A program made the translations under genes and the position numbers. A stretch of 64,000 nt of DNA. Source: an uncultured Clostridia bacterium (GTDB taxonomy: Bacteria > Bacillota > Clostridia > Oscillospirales > Ruminococcaceae). The notes under the pieces were generated by a model that searched no databases, had not been told where the DNA came from, and was given only the letters and a program-made list of their open reading frames with translations. Of this stretch, positions 35,054-44,693 are shown one piece after another (positions within the stretch are counted from its first letter, which is position 1; every line of letters starts with the position of its first letter). The DNA lies in the NCBI GenBank assembly GCA_947625125.1, contig CANQNF010000003.1, forward strand, positions 1-64,000, given 5' to 3'.

Positions 35054-36925
35054 ATGTCGGATATAAGAATTCTTGACAAGGAAATATATGAGCTGATAGC
35101 GGCGGGCGAGGTCATCGAACGCCCTTCAAGCGTTGTCAAGGAGCTTGTCGAGAACTCCGTCGACGCTGGCGCAAGCTCTGTCTCGGTCGAGATAAAAAAC
35201 GGCGGCAGAACTCTCATAAGAGTCACCGACAACGGCTGCGGGATACTTCCCGAAGATATCGCTACGGCTTTTGAAAGGCATGCCACATCAAAGATACGCT
35301 CAAAGGAGGACCTTGACTCAATCTCCACTCTCGGATTTCGCGGAGAGGCTCTTGCATCCATCTGCGCAGTATCAAAAATAGACCTCAGATCCAAGCGCCG
35401 GGAATTCGACTACGGCATACGCTTTTGCTACGAAAACGGCGAGTGCACCTGCTACGAGGAATGCGGCTGCCCTAACGGCACTTCTATAGATGTAAAGGAC
35501 CTGTTCTTCAACGTGCCCGCAAGGCTGAAATTCTTAAAAAAGGACGTCAGCGAGGGAAACGCGATAGAAAACATGGTTTCAAAAATCGCCCTTTCACATC
35601 CGGAAATATCCTTTAAACTGATAAGAGACGGCCGCACCGCCATCTCGACCCCGGGAGACGGAAAGCTTCTGTCGGCGATCTATGCGGTTTTGGGCAGGGA
35701 ATTCAGCTCTACGCTTATCCCTGTCGATTATGAACTTAGCGGCGTGGGCGTTCACGGCTTTATAACAAAGCCCCTTGGCGCAAAAGCCAACCGCTCTTAT
35801 CAAAATTTCTTCGTAAATAACCGCTATGTCAAGTCCGTCACCTGCATGGTAGCCTTAGAGGAGGCATACCGCAACCAGATAATGATAGGAAAATTCCCGG
35901 GCTGCGTTCTTGCAATAACAGTTTCTCCCGCTTCCACCGACGTAAACGTCCATCCGACGAAGCTTGAAATACGGTTCAGCGACGAAAAGCCCATCTACGA
36001 CGCGATTTACTTTGCAGTCAAGAACGCTTTGATGCTTATGGATTCTCCCGACTCGGCAGGTCTGATAAAAGAACCAGAGCCGAAAAAGCATGTTCTAACC
36101 CACGATGAAATTTTCCGCAAGCCCGAGCCCGAGGCTCCGCAGATGCGGTTCGGTTCGTCGTCTCCGGCGGCCGTTTCACCGCTTCTTAAAGACCCGGGAA
36201 CGGTGGCGCGCGTTAAGATGTCCACACCTCCGGGAGCGTACACATCCCCGAAAGACCCCTACAGAATTATCGAATTCACCGAGAAAAATAAAGAGCCGGA
36301 GCCCCCGAAAGAGGATTCGATGCCCATGGAGGAGACCGTCACCGACGAACCCGAGGAGGCCGCCGTCAGAGTGATAGGTGAGGCGTTCAAGACCTATATC
36401 ATCTGCGAAAGAGGGGACTGTCTCTATCTTATAGACAAGCATGCCGCCCACGAGAGGCTGAATTTTGAAAGACTCAAAAGCAATACCGCGACGGTCGACT
36501 GTCAGAGCCTTTTGAATCCTATAAAGGTCACTCTTTCATACGACGGCTATACGGCTGTCTGCGACAATATAGAAGCGCTTGAGAAGTTCGGTTTTAAGGT
36601 CAGCCCTCTTGAGGCCCCCAACATAAGTTTAAGCGGCATCCCGATTTTACTCACCGACGAAGACCCCGCCGACTTACTTACAGTCGCCGCTGACGATCTT
36701 GCGAGCAGCAAAGTCACCGGCCCCGAGGAAATATTTGACAATCTGTTTCATTCCATCGCCTGCAAAGCCTCCATTAAGGCAAACAGCCGAAGCGACATAT
36801 CGGAGCTTGAATATCTTGCAAGGGCGGCATTTAAAAACGATGTGAGATACTGTCCCCACGGACGTCCCGCGCTCGTAAGGCTCACGAAATACGAGCTTGA
36901 AAAGCTGTTCAAGAGGGTGCAGTGA
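35054..36925 (+). CDS. mutL: DNA mismatch repair protein MutL (endonuclease type)
   Basis: GHL ATPase with ELVENSVDAG, DNGCGI and GFRGEALASI in the N-terminal half. The C-terminal domain carries DKHAAHERLNFE, matching the DQHA(X)2E(X)4E nicking-endonuclease motif, plus CPHGRP. That fits organisms without MutH. Length 623; a Pro/Glu-rich linker lies at about 345-450. AAGGAG precedes the ATG. Confidence 0.97.
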   Translation: MSDIRILDKEIYELIAAGEVIERPSSVVKELVENSVDAGASSVSVEIKNGGRTLIRVTDNGCGILPEDIATAFERHATSKIRSKEDLDSISTLGFRGEALASICAVSKIDLRSKRREFDYGIRFCYENGECTCYEECGCPNGTSIDVKDLFFNVPARLKFLKKDVSEGNAIENMVSKIALSHPEISFKLIRDGRTAISTPGDGKLLSAIYAVLGREFSSTLIPVDYELSGVGVHGFITKPLGAKANRSYQNFFVNNRYVKSVTCMVALEEAYRNQIMIGKFPGCVLAITVSPASTDVNVHPTKLEIRFSDEKPIYDAIYFAVKNALMLMDSPDSAGLIKEPEPKKHVLTHDEIFRKPEPEAPQMRFGSSSPAAVSPLLKDPGTVARVKMSTPPGAYTSPKDPYRIIEFTEKNKEPEPPKEDSMPMEETVTDEPEEAAVRVIGEAFKTYIICERGDCLYLIDKHAAHERLNFERLKSNTATVDCQSLLNPIKVTLSYDGYTAVCDNIEALEKFGFKVSPLEAPNISLSGIPILLTDEDPADLLTVAADDLASSKVTGPEEIFDNLFHSIACKASIKANSRSDISELEYLARAAFKNDVRYCPHGRPALVRLTKYELEKLFKRVQ

Positions 36926-37863
36926 TGATAAAGGCCCTTGCCATAGTCGGGCCGACCGCGTCAGGAAAGACCGAGCTTGCGGTAGAGCTTGCAAAAAGGC
37001 TTTCCGGCGAGATAGTCGGCGCCGACAGCATGCAGATATATAAGGATATGCAGATAGCCACCGCAAAGCCCACCGCCGACGAGATATGCGGCGTAAAATA
37101 TCACCTTATTGACTTTTTAGAGCCCGACTCGGAGTTTTCCGTTGCGGATTACGTTAAGGCCGCGCACTCGGTCATAGCCGGAATATCCGACCGCGGGAAC
37201 CTGCCTATAGTATGCGGCGGGACAGGTCTGTACGTCGACTCGCTGCTTTCTAATCTCAGTTTTTCCGAAAGCGAGACCGACCCGGAACTGCGAAAAAGCC
37301 TCATGGAACTTGCCGAGAAAAACGGCGGCGGGTACTTGCTTGAAATGCTCCGGGAATTCGACCCCGAGGCCGCTTCAAGGCTTCATGAAAACAACATCAA
37401 GAGAATAATCCGTGCGATAGAGATTTATAAGACCACCGGCATGACCGCCACCGAGCAAAACGCCCTCAGCAGAAAAGCCGGAAGCCCGTATGACTATCTT
37501 AAGATATTTCTCAATTTCAAGGACCGCGAAAGACTCTACGAAAGAATCGATAAGCGGGTCGATGAGATGGTAAAGGACGGTCTTAAAGAGGAAGCCGAGA
37601 GAGTTTTGTCAAAATACGACCTTAAGACGTCCTCTCAGGCTATAGGATATAAGGAACTAATGCCTTATTTTGAGGGAAAAGCCGATTTTGACGAGTGCGT
37701 CGAAAATTTAAAGCGCTCCACAAGAAGATATGCAAAACGCCAGATAACCTGGTTCAAGCGCGATGAAAGCGCCGTCTGCGTGTATGCAGACCTGTTTTCC
37801 GGCATTGACGAGCTTACGGAGCACTGCTATAAAATCACCGAAAAATTTCTGAAAGGGGAATAA
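36925..37863 (+). CDS. miaA: tRNA dimethylallyltransferase
   Basis: Adds the isopentenyl group to A37 of tRNAs that read U-starting codons. P-loop GPTASGKTE (about 8-16), GADSMQIYKDM, PIVCGGTGLY and the C-terminal RYAKRQITWFKRD are all present. Start taken as ATG 36925, whose first base is the last base of the mutL stop; a GTG one codon earlier is possible. Confidence 0.97.
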   Translation: MIKALAIVGPTASGKTELAVELAKRLSGEIVGADSMQIYKDMQIATAKPTADEICGVKYHLIDFLEPDSEFSVADYVKAAHSVIAGISDRGNLPIVCGGTGLYVDSLLSNLSFSESETDPELRKSLMELAEKNGGGYLLEMLREFDPEAASRLHENNIKRIIRAIEIYKTTGMTATEQNALSRKAGSPYDYLKIFLNFKDRERLYERIDKRVDEMVKDGLKEEAERVLSKYDLKTSSQAIGYKELMPYFEGKADFDECVENLKRSTRRYAKRQITWFKRDESAVCVYADLFSGIDELTEHCYKITEKFLKGE

Positions 37864-37864
37864 G

Positions 37865-39082
37865 ATGATCTACCGAAGAATCCGCGACGCAATCATAATG
37901 TTCGTGCTCGCCATGTGCGTGTTTGCAATCATCCTTTCTCAGATATATCTGAACGTTCACGGGGGCGAAAACACCCAGGACGCGGTTTTATATACATATA
38001 AGGAAAGCCTCAGCTTTACCGGAGTTTTCGTGCGCGACGAGACGGTCATCTACTCCGATTATATGGGCGACGGGGTCATGCACTACGAGGTCTCGGACGG
38101 CTCACGTCTCTCAAAAAATTCCAATGTAGCGATAATATACGACAGCTACACGCAAATCTACAACAGATACCGCATCAGCCGACTGAACGAGGAGCTTGAA
38201 AACCTGCGTTCTGCAAACGACCCCGGCGTTACCGACTATGCCCAGCCGGAGTTTATTAACAACCAGATCAACGAGAACTACAAGAACCTGCTTTTGAATC
38301 TTACAGAGGGAAATCTTGACATCGTCTATGACCAGAGCCTTGATCTTCTGAAGCTGATGAACATATATAATGTTGCGACAAACGTCGAAAACGGCTTCGA
38401 TACAAGAATTTCACGCCTTGAGGACGAGATTGGCAATCTCACGTCCGCCCTTAAGGAGCCTGAAGCTACGGTTTCAAGCGCGTCCACGGGGTACTTCACA
38501 TCCCATGTCGACGGGTATGAGTCAAAACTCACGACCGACGGGATAGACAGCATGACCGCCGACGATATCCGCGAAATAATCAAAAAACCCATAAACACAA
38601 GCGCATCCGACAAGCGCGCCATAGGAAAGGTTTTTAAGGATTATTCATGGAAGATGGTCGGGGTCATAGACGTGGCGAACAGGTATTTTGTGCATGAAAA
38701 CCTGCAATTTTCCATCGATTCATCTGAGCAGACCCACACCGTCTCGGTCGACAGCATCACTCCCACCGGAAACGGCAACGAGGCAATTATCGTCATAAGC
38801 TGCAACGAGCTTGACAGCGAGCTTGCAAGCACGAGGACTGCCGACGTCGAGTTGACGTTTGTTGAGGCCACCGGCATCAGGGCTCCGAGAAGCGCCATAA
38901 GATTTGTGAACGGCAACAAGGGGGTTTATGTGATGGTGGGTGAGCAGCTTGAATTCAAAAAGCTTGACGTTATATACGAGGGAGACGACTATGTTCTGTC
39001 AAAAAATACCTCGGACAGCGAATATCTGAACCTTTACGACCGCATAGTCATCGACCCTATATCCCAGCAGAGCAAAACTTGA
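37865..39082 (+). CDS. HlyD-like membrane fusion protein of the sepF region
   Basis: A 405-residue protein with one N-terminal membrane helix (about 10-28), a long helical middle part (coiled coil about 95-200) and a beta-barrel-like C-terminal part. This is the layout of HlyD/membrane-fusion proteins, and such a gene is common between miaA and sepF in Clostridia. No transporter partner is nearby, so export is unproven and a division-related role is possible. AAGGGG precedes the ATG. Start 2 bp after the miaA stop. Confidence 0.75.
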   Translation: MIYRRIRDAIIMFVLAMCVFAIILSQIYLNVHGGENTQDAVLYTYKESLSFTGVFVRDETVIYSDYMGDGVMHYEVSDGSRLSKNSNVAIIYDSYTQIYNRYRISRLNEELENLRSANDPGVTDYAQPEFINNQINENYKNLLLNLTEGNLDIVYDQSLDLLKLMNIYNVATNVENGFDTRISRLEDEIGNLTSALKEPEATVSSASTGYFTSHVDGYESKLTTDGIDSMTADDIREIIKKPINTSASDKRAIGKVFKDYSWKMVGVIDVANRYFVHENLQFSIDSSEQTHTVSVDSITPTGNGNEAIIVISCNELDSELASTRTADVELTFVEATGIRAPRSAIRFVNGNKGVYVMVGEQLEFKKLDVIYEGDDYVLSKNTSDSEYLNLYDRIVIDPISQQSKT

Positions 39083-39114
39083 TAAGATTTTCATTAAAAA
39101 TTCTCGCAAAAACC

Positions 39115-39143
39115 TTGACAATTGCGCTAAAATATAAGATAAT
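39115..39143 (+). promoter_or_regulatory. Promoter of the sepF cluster
   Basis: TTGACA (39115-39120), 17-bp spacer, GATAAT (39138-39143). Unlike the other promoters found here it lacks TGn before the -10. About 90 bases of leader precede sepF. Confidence 0.75.
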
Positions 39144-39236
39144 AGATATAATGGAGTAATTGTAAGTTATTACTTATAAAAATGAAAGTAAAGGAATAAC
39201 CGGGGGAGACCCCAATAAAAAGATGGAGGACTGAAT

Positions 39237-39653
39237 ATGAGCGTATTCGATTCAATCAAGAATTTCGTTTTGGGCGAGGAAGAGGATTACCAGCCTATCT
39301 ACGAAGAGGAAACCGCACAGACGGTCGACGTTGCCGAAGAAAGGCGCAACCGCGAGGTCAAGATTCAGACCAGCGCCACCGTTCAGATCGTGCTTGCACG
39401 TCCTGCGGACTTTTCCGAGGTTAAGTCCATCGGAGACGACCTCAACAGCCAGAAGACCGTTCTTCTCAACCTTGAGCAGGTCAAATCCGAGGACGCCAAG
39501 AGGATCATGGACTTCCTTTCGGGAGTCGCATATGCAAACGACGCTACCATCAAGATGACCGCTCAGAAGACCTTTGTTATCATGCCGAAAAACGTCGGTT
39601 TCTCCGGCGTGGACCTCATGAGCGAGCTTGAGAACAACGGCTATACTTTCTGA
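39237..39653 (+). CDS. sepF: Cell division protein SepF
   Basis: FtsZ-binding membrane anchor of the division ring. Short amphipathic N-terminus (MSVFDSIKNFV), acidic linker, and the conserved core VLARPADFSEVKSIGDDLN, VLLNLEQVKSEDAKRIMDFL and GVAYANDATI. Length 138. GGAGG precedes the ATG. Confidence 0.96.
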   Translation: MSVFDSIKNFVLGEEEDYQPIYEEETAQTVDVAEERRNREVKIQTSATVQIVLARPADFSEVKSIGDDLNSQKTVLLNLEQVKSEDAKRIMDFLSGVAYANDATIKMTAQKTFVIMPKNVGFSGVDLMSELENNGYTF

Positions 39654-40405
39654 TGCCTAAGCAGGCTCTGCCCCAAAGCGATGAGGACAGGCTCCTCATC
39701 AGGCATATAACCGACCTCAGCATAAGAAGCGAAAGGTCGGGCGCGGCTTTATTTTCAAATTTTCTCGACGACAGGCAGCTTGCTATTTGCGAGGCTGCCT
39801 TGAAGTCGGATAAGAAAGAATATCTGACTTTAGGGGGATACGACTCCGCCGAGAGACGGGTATTTGCTTTCGGCGACGGCTGTGAGGATAAGCTGCCGTT
39901 TACGGCGGCGGTCTTTAACTATCCCGAGGACAGAGAGCTTTCTCATCGGGATTTTTTGGGGAGCCTCATGGCGCTCGGGATAAAGCGCGAGCTTTTGGGG
40001 GATATCCTTGTCGGAAGCGGACGTACCGCTGTTTTTGTCATAAATTCGGCGCTCCCTCTCGTCATGGATATGACCAAGGTCGGCAGCGTCGGCGTTCGGA
40101 TGACTCTTGATTTTACAGAGGACGATATACCCGAGCAGGAGTATGACGAAATAAGGTCCACAGTGGCCTCTTTAAGGCTTGACAGCGTTACCGCGACGGC
40201 TTTAAGGATGTCACGGGAAAAGGCTGCTGAGCTTATAAGGTCAAAGGGCGTGAGCCATAACCGAGTGATGAGCTTTTCACCGTCCGATAAGGTCTTCGAG
40301 GGGGACAGGTTTTCCGTCCGAGGCTTCGGCAGATTCGATCTCTCCGAGGTCGGCGACCGCTCCAAAAAGGACAGAATTTTCATCACGTTAAGAAAGTACA
40401 GATGA
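39653..40405 (+). CDS. ylmH: YlmH, S4-domain RNA-binding protein
   Basis: A 250-residue protein with the YlmH N-terminal domain and a C-terminal S4 domain (about 175-240) with RMSREKAAELIRSKGV. The dcw-cluster position between sepF and divIVA is diagnostic. Recent Bacillus work links YlmH to stalled-ribosome quality control; that role is inferred here. One-base overlap (TGATG) with sepF. The usual ylmG between them is absent. Confidence 0.92.
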   Translation: MPKQALPQSDEDRLLIRHITDLSIRSERSGAALFSNFLDDRQLAICEAALKSDKKEYLTLGGYDSAERRVFAFGDGCEDKLPFTAAVFNYPEDRELSHRDFLGSLMALGIKRELLGDILVGSGRTAVFVINSALPLVMDMTKVGSVGVRMTLDFTEDDIPEQEYDEIRSTVASLRLDSVTATALRMSREKAAELIRSKGVSHNRVMSFSPSDKVFEGDRFSVRGFGRFDLSEVGDRSKKDRIFITLRKYR

Positions 40406-40458
40406 GTATGCATACAAGAAAAATTTACATAAAATAACGATTCAGGAGGTAAAAAGTT

Positions 40459-41208
40459 ATGAACCCGCAGGACATTTCCAACAAGAAGTTTGAAAAATCG
40501 ATGTCCGGTTACAAAACCGAAGAGGTCGACGAGTATCTTCGCGACGTGGCCATCGCCTATGCCAAGGCGATAAAGGAGAAAGAAGAAAACGAGCTTAAGA
40601 TAGTCAAGCTTGTTGAGAAGATAAACGAATACCGCGGCGACGAGGACGCCATCCGCGACGCGCTTTTGGTCGCTCAGAAGCAGGGCAACCGCATTGTCGC
40701 CGACGCCAAGGCCGAGGCCGAGAGGATTCTTTCCGAGGCAAACAGGCAGCGCGACGAGGTCCTTGCCGAGGTCCATGAGAACTGCGAGGCCCTAAAGCGC
40801 TCCGAGATTGAAAAGGTCGCCAACGCCATCCGTGCCGAGAACGACAAGCTCCAGGCCGTTGAAGCCGCTGCAAAGACGAGGCTTGAATTGCAGAACGACC
40901 GCCTCAACGATCTGAAAAAAGAGGTCACAGACTTCAAGCGCAGGCTAATCCTTATGCTTGAGGAGCAGATAAAGAGCGCCGTCGCACTTCCCGAGCTTAC
41001 CGACGAACAGATAGAGAGCATCATGAACACCGAGCCCGACAAGAATGCCGAAACCCCGGTAGAGACTGTCGCCAGACCCGCGCCCGAGCCTGCAAAGGTC
41101 GAGGAAAAGACCGAGCCAAAGGCCCCCACGGCTTTCGGATTCTCGGAATTCAAGCGCCAGAATTATTCTGCCGACGAGCTTAAATTCGGCCAGAATACCA
41201 AGCACTGA
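40459..41208 (+). CDS. divIVA: DivIVA domain protein
   Basis: Pole/septum protein with the DivIVA signature MNPQDISNKKFEKSMSGY and VDEYLRDV at the start and coiled coil from about 30 to 175. A Glu/Pro-rich tail (about 195-235) ends at FKRQNYSADELKFGQN. Length 249 is longer than the Bacillus form. AGGAGG precedes the ATG. Confidence 0.94.
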   Translation: MNPQDISNKKFEKSMSGYKTEEVDEYLRDVAIAYAKAIKEKEENELKIVKLVEKINEYRGDEDAIRDALLVAQKQGNRIVADAKAEAERILSEANRQRDEVLAEVHENCEALKRSEIEKVANAIRAENDKLQAVEAAAKTRLELQNDRLNDLKKEVTDFKRRLILMLEEQIKSAVALPELTDEQIESIMNTEPDKNAETPVETVARPAPEPAKVEEKTEPKAPTAFGFSEFKRQNYSADELKFGQNTKH

Positions 41209-41241
41209 TATAAGCATATTTTTTGAAAGGAGCATTTTTTA

Positions 41242-44028
41242 ATGCCGGTAGACTATAACAAGACCCTCAACCTCCCCGAGACCGATTACCCGATGAGGGG
41301 AAACCTCCCGACCAAGGAGCCGGGAATGGTTGAAGAATGGGATGAAAAGGGTCTTTACAAGAAAATTCTCAAAAGAAACGAGGGCAAGCCCGCCTATATC
41401 CTGCACGACGGACCTCCGTACGCAAACGGCGATATCCACCTCGGGACCGCCCTTAACAAGGTCCTCAAGGATATTATCGTCAAGCAGAAGAATATGTCGG
41501 GCTACTGCTCATACTATGTTCCGGGCTGGGACACCCACGGTCTTCCCACCGAGCTTAAGGCGATGAAAGCGATAGGCGTTGAAAACGGAGCGATCCCGCC
41601 GCTGGAATTGAGAAAGCACTGCCGCGAGTTTGCGATGTCCTATGTCGAATCTCAGAAAGAGCAGTTCAAGCGTCTCGGCGTTTTGGGAGATTTTGAGAAC
41701 CCCTATATCACCCTGCAGCCCGAATTTGAGGCAAGGCAGATAGAGGTCTTCGGCGTTATGGCTAAAAAAGGCTTCGTCTATAAGGGACTCAAGCCGGTTT
41801 ATTGGTGCCCCGACTGCCAGACGGCTCTTGCCGAGGCCGAGATAGAGTATCAGGACGATCCCTGCTACTCGGTATACGTCAAATTCAAGGTCGCCGACGA
41901 CAGGGGAGTTTTAGCGCCCCTCGGTCTTGACATGGATAAGACCTATTTCGTCATTTGGACCACCACGACCTGGACTCTCCCCGGAAACCTTGCCATCTGC
42001 TTGGGACCGGAATATGAATACACCGTCGTTCAGGCTAACGGCGAGAATTATATCATGGCAAGAGAGCTCATCGAGCCGACCCTCAAGGCCGCCGGCATCA
42101 CCGAATATACCACCGTCGGTTCGTTCACGGGCAAGGAGCTTGAATACTGCACCGCCTATCATCCGTTCCTGCCGAGGACTTCTTTAGTCATCTGCGGCGA
42201 CCATGTAACGCTTGAAAGCGGCACCGGCTGCGTTCATACGGCCCCCGGCTACGGCGTGGACGACTTCGAGATAGGAAATAAATACAATGTCGGCATCATC
42301 GTCGGCGTAGACGAAAAGGGCTATCTTACGAAAGAATCCGGCGAGCAGTTTGCCGGGCTCAAGACCGATGACGCAAATAAAGAGATAGCTAAGCACATGG
42401 CCGCCACCGGCTCGCTCTTTGCCACCGAAAAAATCACCCACCAGTATCCCCACTGCTGGAGATGTAAGTCTCCTATCCTGTTCAGGGCTACCGAGCAGTG
42501 GTTCTGTTCAGTCGACAGCATCAAGGACCAGGCCGTGAAGGCGATTGAGAGCGTTGAATGGATACCGGCATGGGGCGAAGAGAGAATCAAAGGCATGGTA
42601 AGAGACCGCTCCGACTGGTGCATTTCCCGCCAGAGGACCTGGGGCGTGCCTATCCCGATAGTATACTGCAAAAACTGCGGCAAAGCCATCATCAACGACG
42701 ACACCATCAAAGCCATCGCCGACGTCTTCAGAAAAGAGGGCTCCGACGCATGGTGGGCTCACGACGTCAGCGAACTGATACCCGGTCTTAAGTGCGAATG
42801 CGGCTGCACCGAGTTTGAAAAGGAAAAGGATATTTTGGACGTATGGTTTGACTCCGGCGTTACTCACACGGCGGTCTTAGACCAGCGCGAGGGTCTGCAT
42901 TCTCCCGCTGACCTGTATCTTGAGGGCGCGGACCAGTACAGAGGCTGGTTCCAGTCGTCGCTTCTGACATCCGTGGCGCTCAACGGCACCGCCCCCTATA
43001 AGGCAGTCTGCACCCACGGCTGGGTCGTCGACGGTCAGGGAAAGATAATGCACAAATCCCTCGGAAACGGCATCGAGCCCAAGGAGATCTATGAGAAAAA
43101 CGGCGCAGATATCCTAAGACTTTGGGTCGCTTCGAGCGATTATCACTCCGATATCAGGATCTCCAAAGAGATTTTGGGGCAGATTTCCGAGGCATATAAG
43201 AAAGTAAGAAACACCGCACGATATATCTTAGGCAACATCTGCAACCAGGGCGGTTTTGACTTTGATACCGACGCCGTACCGCTTGATAAGCTGACCGAAA
43301 TCGACAAGTGGGCGCTTATAAAACTCGACCAGCTCATCCGAAAGACCGACGAGGCCTACAACGCCTTTGATTTCCACATCGTATTCAAATCCATCCACAA
43401 CTTCTGCGTTGTCGATATGTCGAACTTCTATCTCGATATCATCAAGGACAGATTATACTGCGAGGAGCCGAAGTCCGAACTCAGAAGAAGCGCCCAGACC
43501 GCCATGTATATTATTCTCTCTGCGCTTGCAAGGCTTGTTGCACCTATAATTCCGTTCACCGCGGACGAGATTTGGCGCTACATCCCGCACAGCAAGGCCG
43601 ATAACACCGAGAGTGTATTCTTGAATGATATGCCGAAGCCGCTTGACATAAGCGTCTCCGAAGAATTTACCAAAAAGTGGGACTTCATCTACAGCCTCCG
43701 CGACGACGTCAAGAAAGCGCTTGAGCTTAAGCGCGCCGACAAGGTCATCGGCTCGTCTCTTGAGGCTGCGGTAACGCTTAAGTCGGTCGAGCACTACGAT
43801 ATGCTTAAGGCATGCGAAGCCGAACTCTCGGCAGTATTCATCGTCTCAAAGGTCAATGTTGAGAACTCCGACGGCGACAGCAAGGGCGAATCCACCGGCG
43901 TATCGGTCGAGATACAAAGAGCCGAGGGCGGCAAGTGCGAGCGCTGCTGGACCTACTCCGACTATGTCGGCAAAGACCCCGTACACCCGACTCTCTGCGA
44001 GCGCTGCGCCCACACGGTTTCCGAATGA
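41242..44028 (+). CDS. ileS: Isoleucyl-tRNA synthetase
   Basis: Class I synthetase. HIGH motif PPYANGDIHLGTALNK (about 56-71), CP1 editing domain, KMSKS position as KIMHKSLGNG (about 597-606), anticodon domain, and a C-terminal zinc domain with CERCW and CERC. Length 928. AAAGGAG precedes the ATG. No T-box is seen in the short gap upstream, so it is probably expressed with the cluster. Confidence 0.98.
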   Translation: MPVDYNKTLNLPETDYPMRGNLPTKEPGMVEEWDEKGLYKKILKRNEGKPAYILHDGPPYANGDIHLGTALNKVLKDIIVKQKNMSGYCSYYVPGWDTHGLPTELKAMKAIGVENGAIPPLELRKHCREFAMSYVESQKEQFKRLGVLGDFENPYITLQPEFEARQIEVFGVMAKKGFVYKGLKPVYWCPDCQTALAEAEIEYQDDPCYSVYVKFKVADDRGVLAPLGLDMDKTYFVIWTTTTWTLPGNLAICLGPEYEYTVVQANGENYIMARELIEPTLKAAGITEYTTVGSFTGKELEYCTAYHPFLPRTSLVICGDHVTLESGTGCVHTAPGYGVDDFEIGNKYNVGIIVGVDEKGYLTKESGEQFAGLKTDDANKEIAKHMAATGSLFATEKITHQYPHCWRCKSPILFRATEQWFCSVDSIKDQAVKAIESVEWIPAWGEERIKGMVRDRSDWCISRQRTWGVPIPIVYCKNCGKAIINDDTIKAIADVFRKEGSDAWWAHDVSELIPGLKCECGCTEFEKEKDILDVWFDSGVTHTAVLDQREGLHSPADLYLEGADQYRGWFQSSLLTSVALNGTAPYKAVCTHGWVVDGQGKIMHKSLGNGIEPKEIYEKNGADILRLWVASSDYHSDIRISKEILGQISEAYKKVRNTARYILGNICNQGGFDFDTDAVPLDKLTEIDKWALIKLDQLIRKTDEAYNAFDFHIVFKSIHNFCVVDMSNFYLDIIKDRLYCEEPKSELRRSAQTAMYIILSALARLVAPIIPFTADEIWRYIPHSKADNTESVFLNDMPKPLDISVSEEFTKKWDFIYSLRDDVKKALELKRADKVIGSSLEAAVTLKSVEHYDMLKACEAELSAVFIVSKVNVENSDGDSKGESTGVSVEIQRAEGGKCERCWTYSDYVGKDPVHPTLCERCAHTVSE

Positions 44029-44693
44029 TGAACGCTTTAATAATATCGCTGATATTTGTTGCCGGGCTTATTGCGGCGCGCGCGATTTTAAAGTACCGTA
44101 AATCGTCCGCGATGTTTTCGGTATTATTCGTCTCGGGTCTTGTGACCATCGATCAGCTAATAAAGGTCCTCGTAGTCCGAAATTACCCCGAGTGCAAGTA
44201 TGCGATAACCAGATATTTTAACTTTAAAATCGGAAATTTCAGCATATTCAGCCTTACTCACATAAGAAACGACGGCGCCGGCTGGAGCATTCTCGGAGGA
44301 CAGACGGTATTTCTCTCCTGCTTTACGGCGGTCGTGATAATCGGTCTCATAGTTTACATGATAATTCGCCGAAAAAAAATCGGCGCCATGGAGACGGTTG
44401 CTGTCTGCCTGATAATCGCGGGAGGCTTCGGAAATCTTATCGACAGATTTCGCATGCTCATCGAGGGCACCGACAAATTCCCCGGCGTTATCGACTACTT
44501 CAAATTCGAGTTTATAGACTGGCCGGTGTTTAACTTCGCAGATTGCTGCGTCGTTGTGGGAGCTATCCTCTTCTGCCTCGTCATGATAATCGAGGAAATA
44601 GGGGAGTCAAAGCGCAAGAAAAGGTCTGCAAGGCTTCTTGCAGCGGCAGTATCTGACAGCGAAAAGGACGCTTCGGACGATGAACCGCTATAA
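44028..44693 (+). CDS. lspA: Lipoprotein signal peptidase (signal peptidase II)
   Basis: Cleaves lipoprotein signal peptides after lipidation, as needed for the lipoprotein at 3378. Four membrane helices and the two catalytic aspartates in GNLIDRF and FNFADCC are present, with NDGAGWSIL in the middle. At 221 residues it is about 60 longer than average, mainly an N-terminal extra helix and a charged tail. Start chosen at ATG 44028 overlapping ileS; ATG 44025 is equally possible. It overlaps rluD by 14 bases. Confidence 0.93.
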   Translation: MNALIISLIFVAGLIAARAILKYRKSSAMFSVLFVSGLVTIDQLIKVLVVRNYPECKYAITRYFNFKIGNFSIFSLTHIRNDGAGWSILGGQTVFLSCFTAVVIIGLIVYMIIRRKKIGAMETVAVCLIIAGGFGNLIDRFRMLIEGTDKFPGVIDYFKFEFIDWPVFNFADCCVVVGAILFCLVMIIEEIGESKRKKRSARLLAAAVSDSEKDASDDEPL

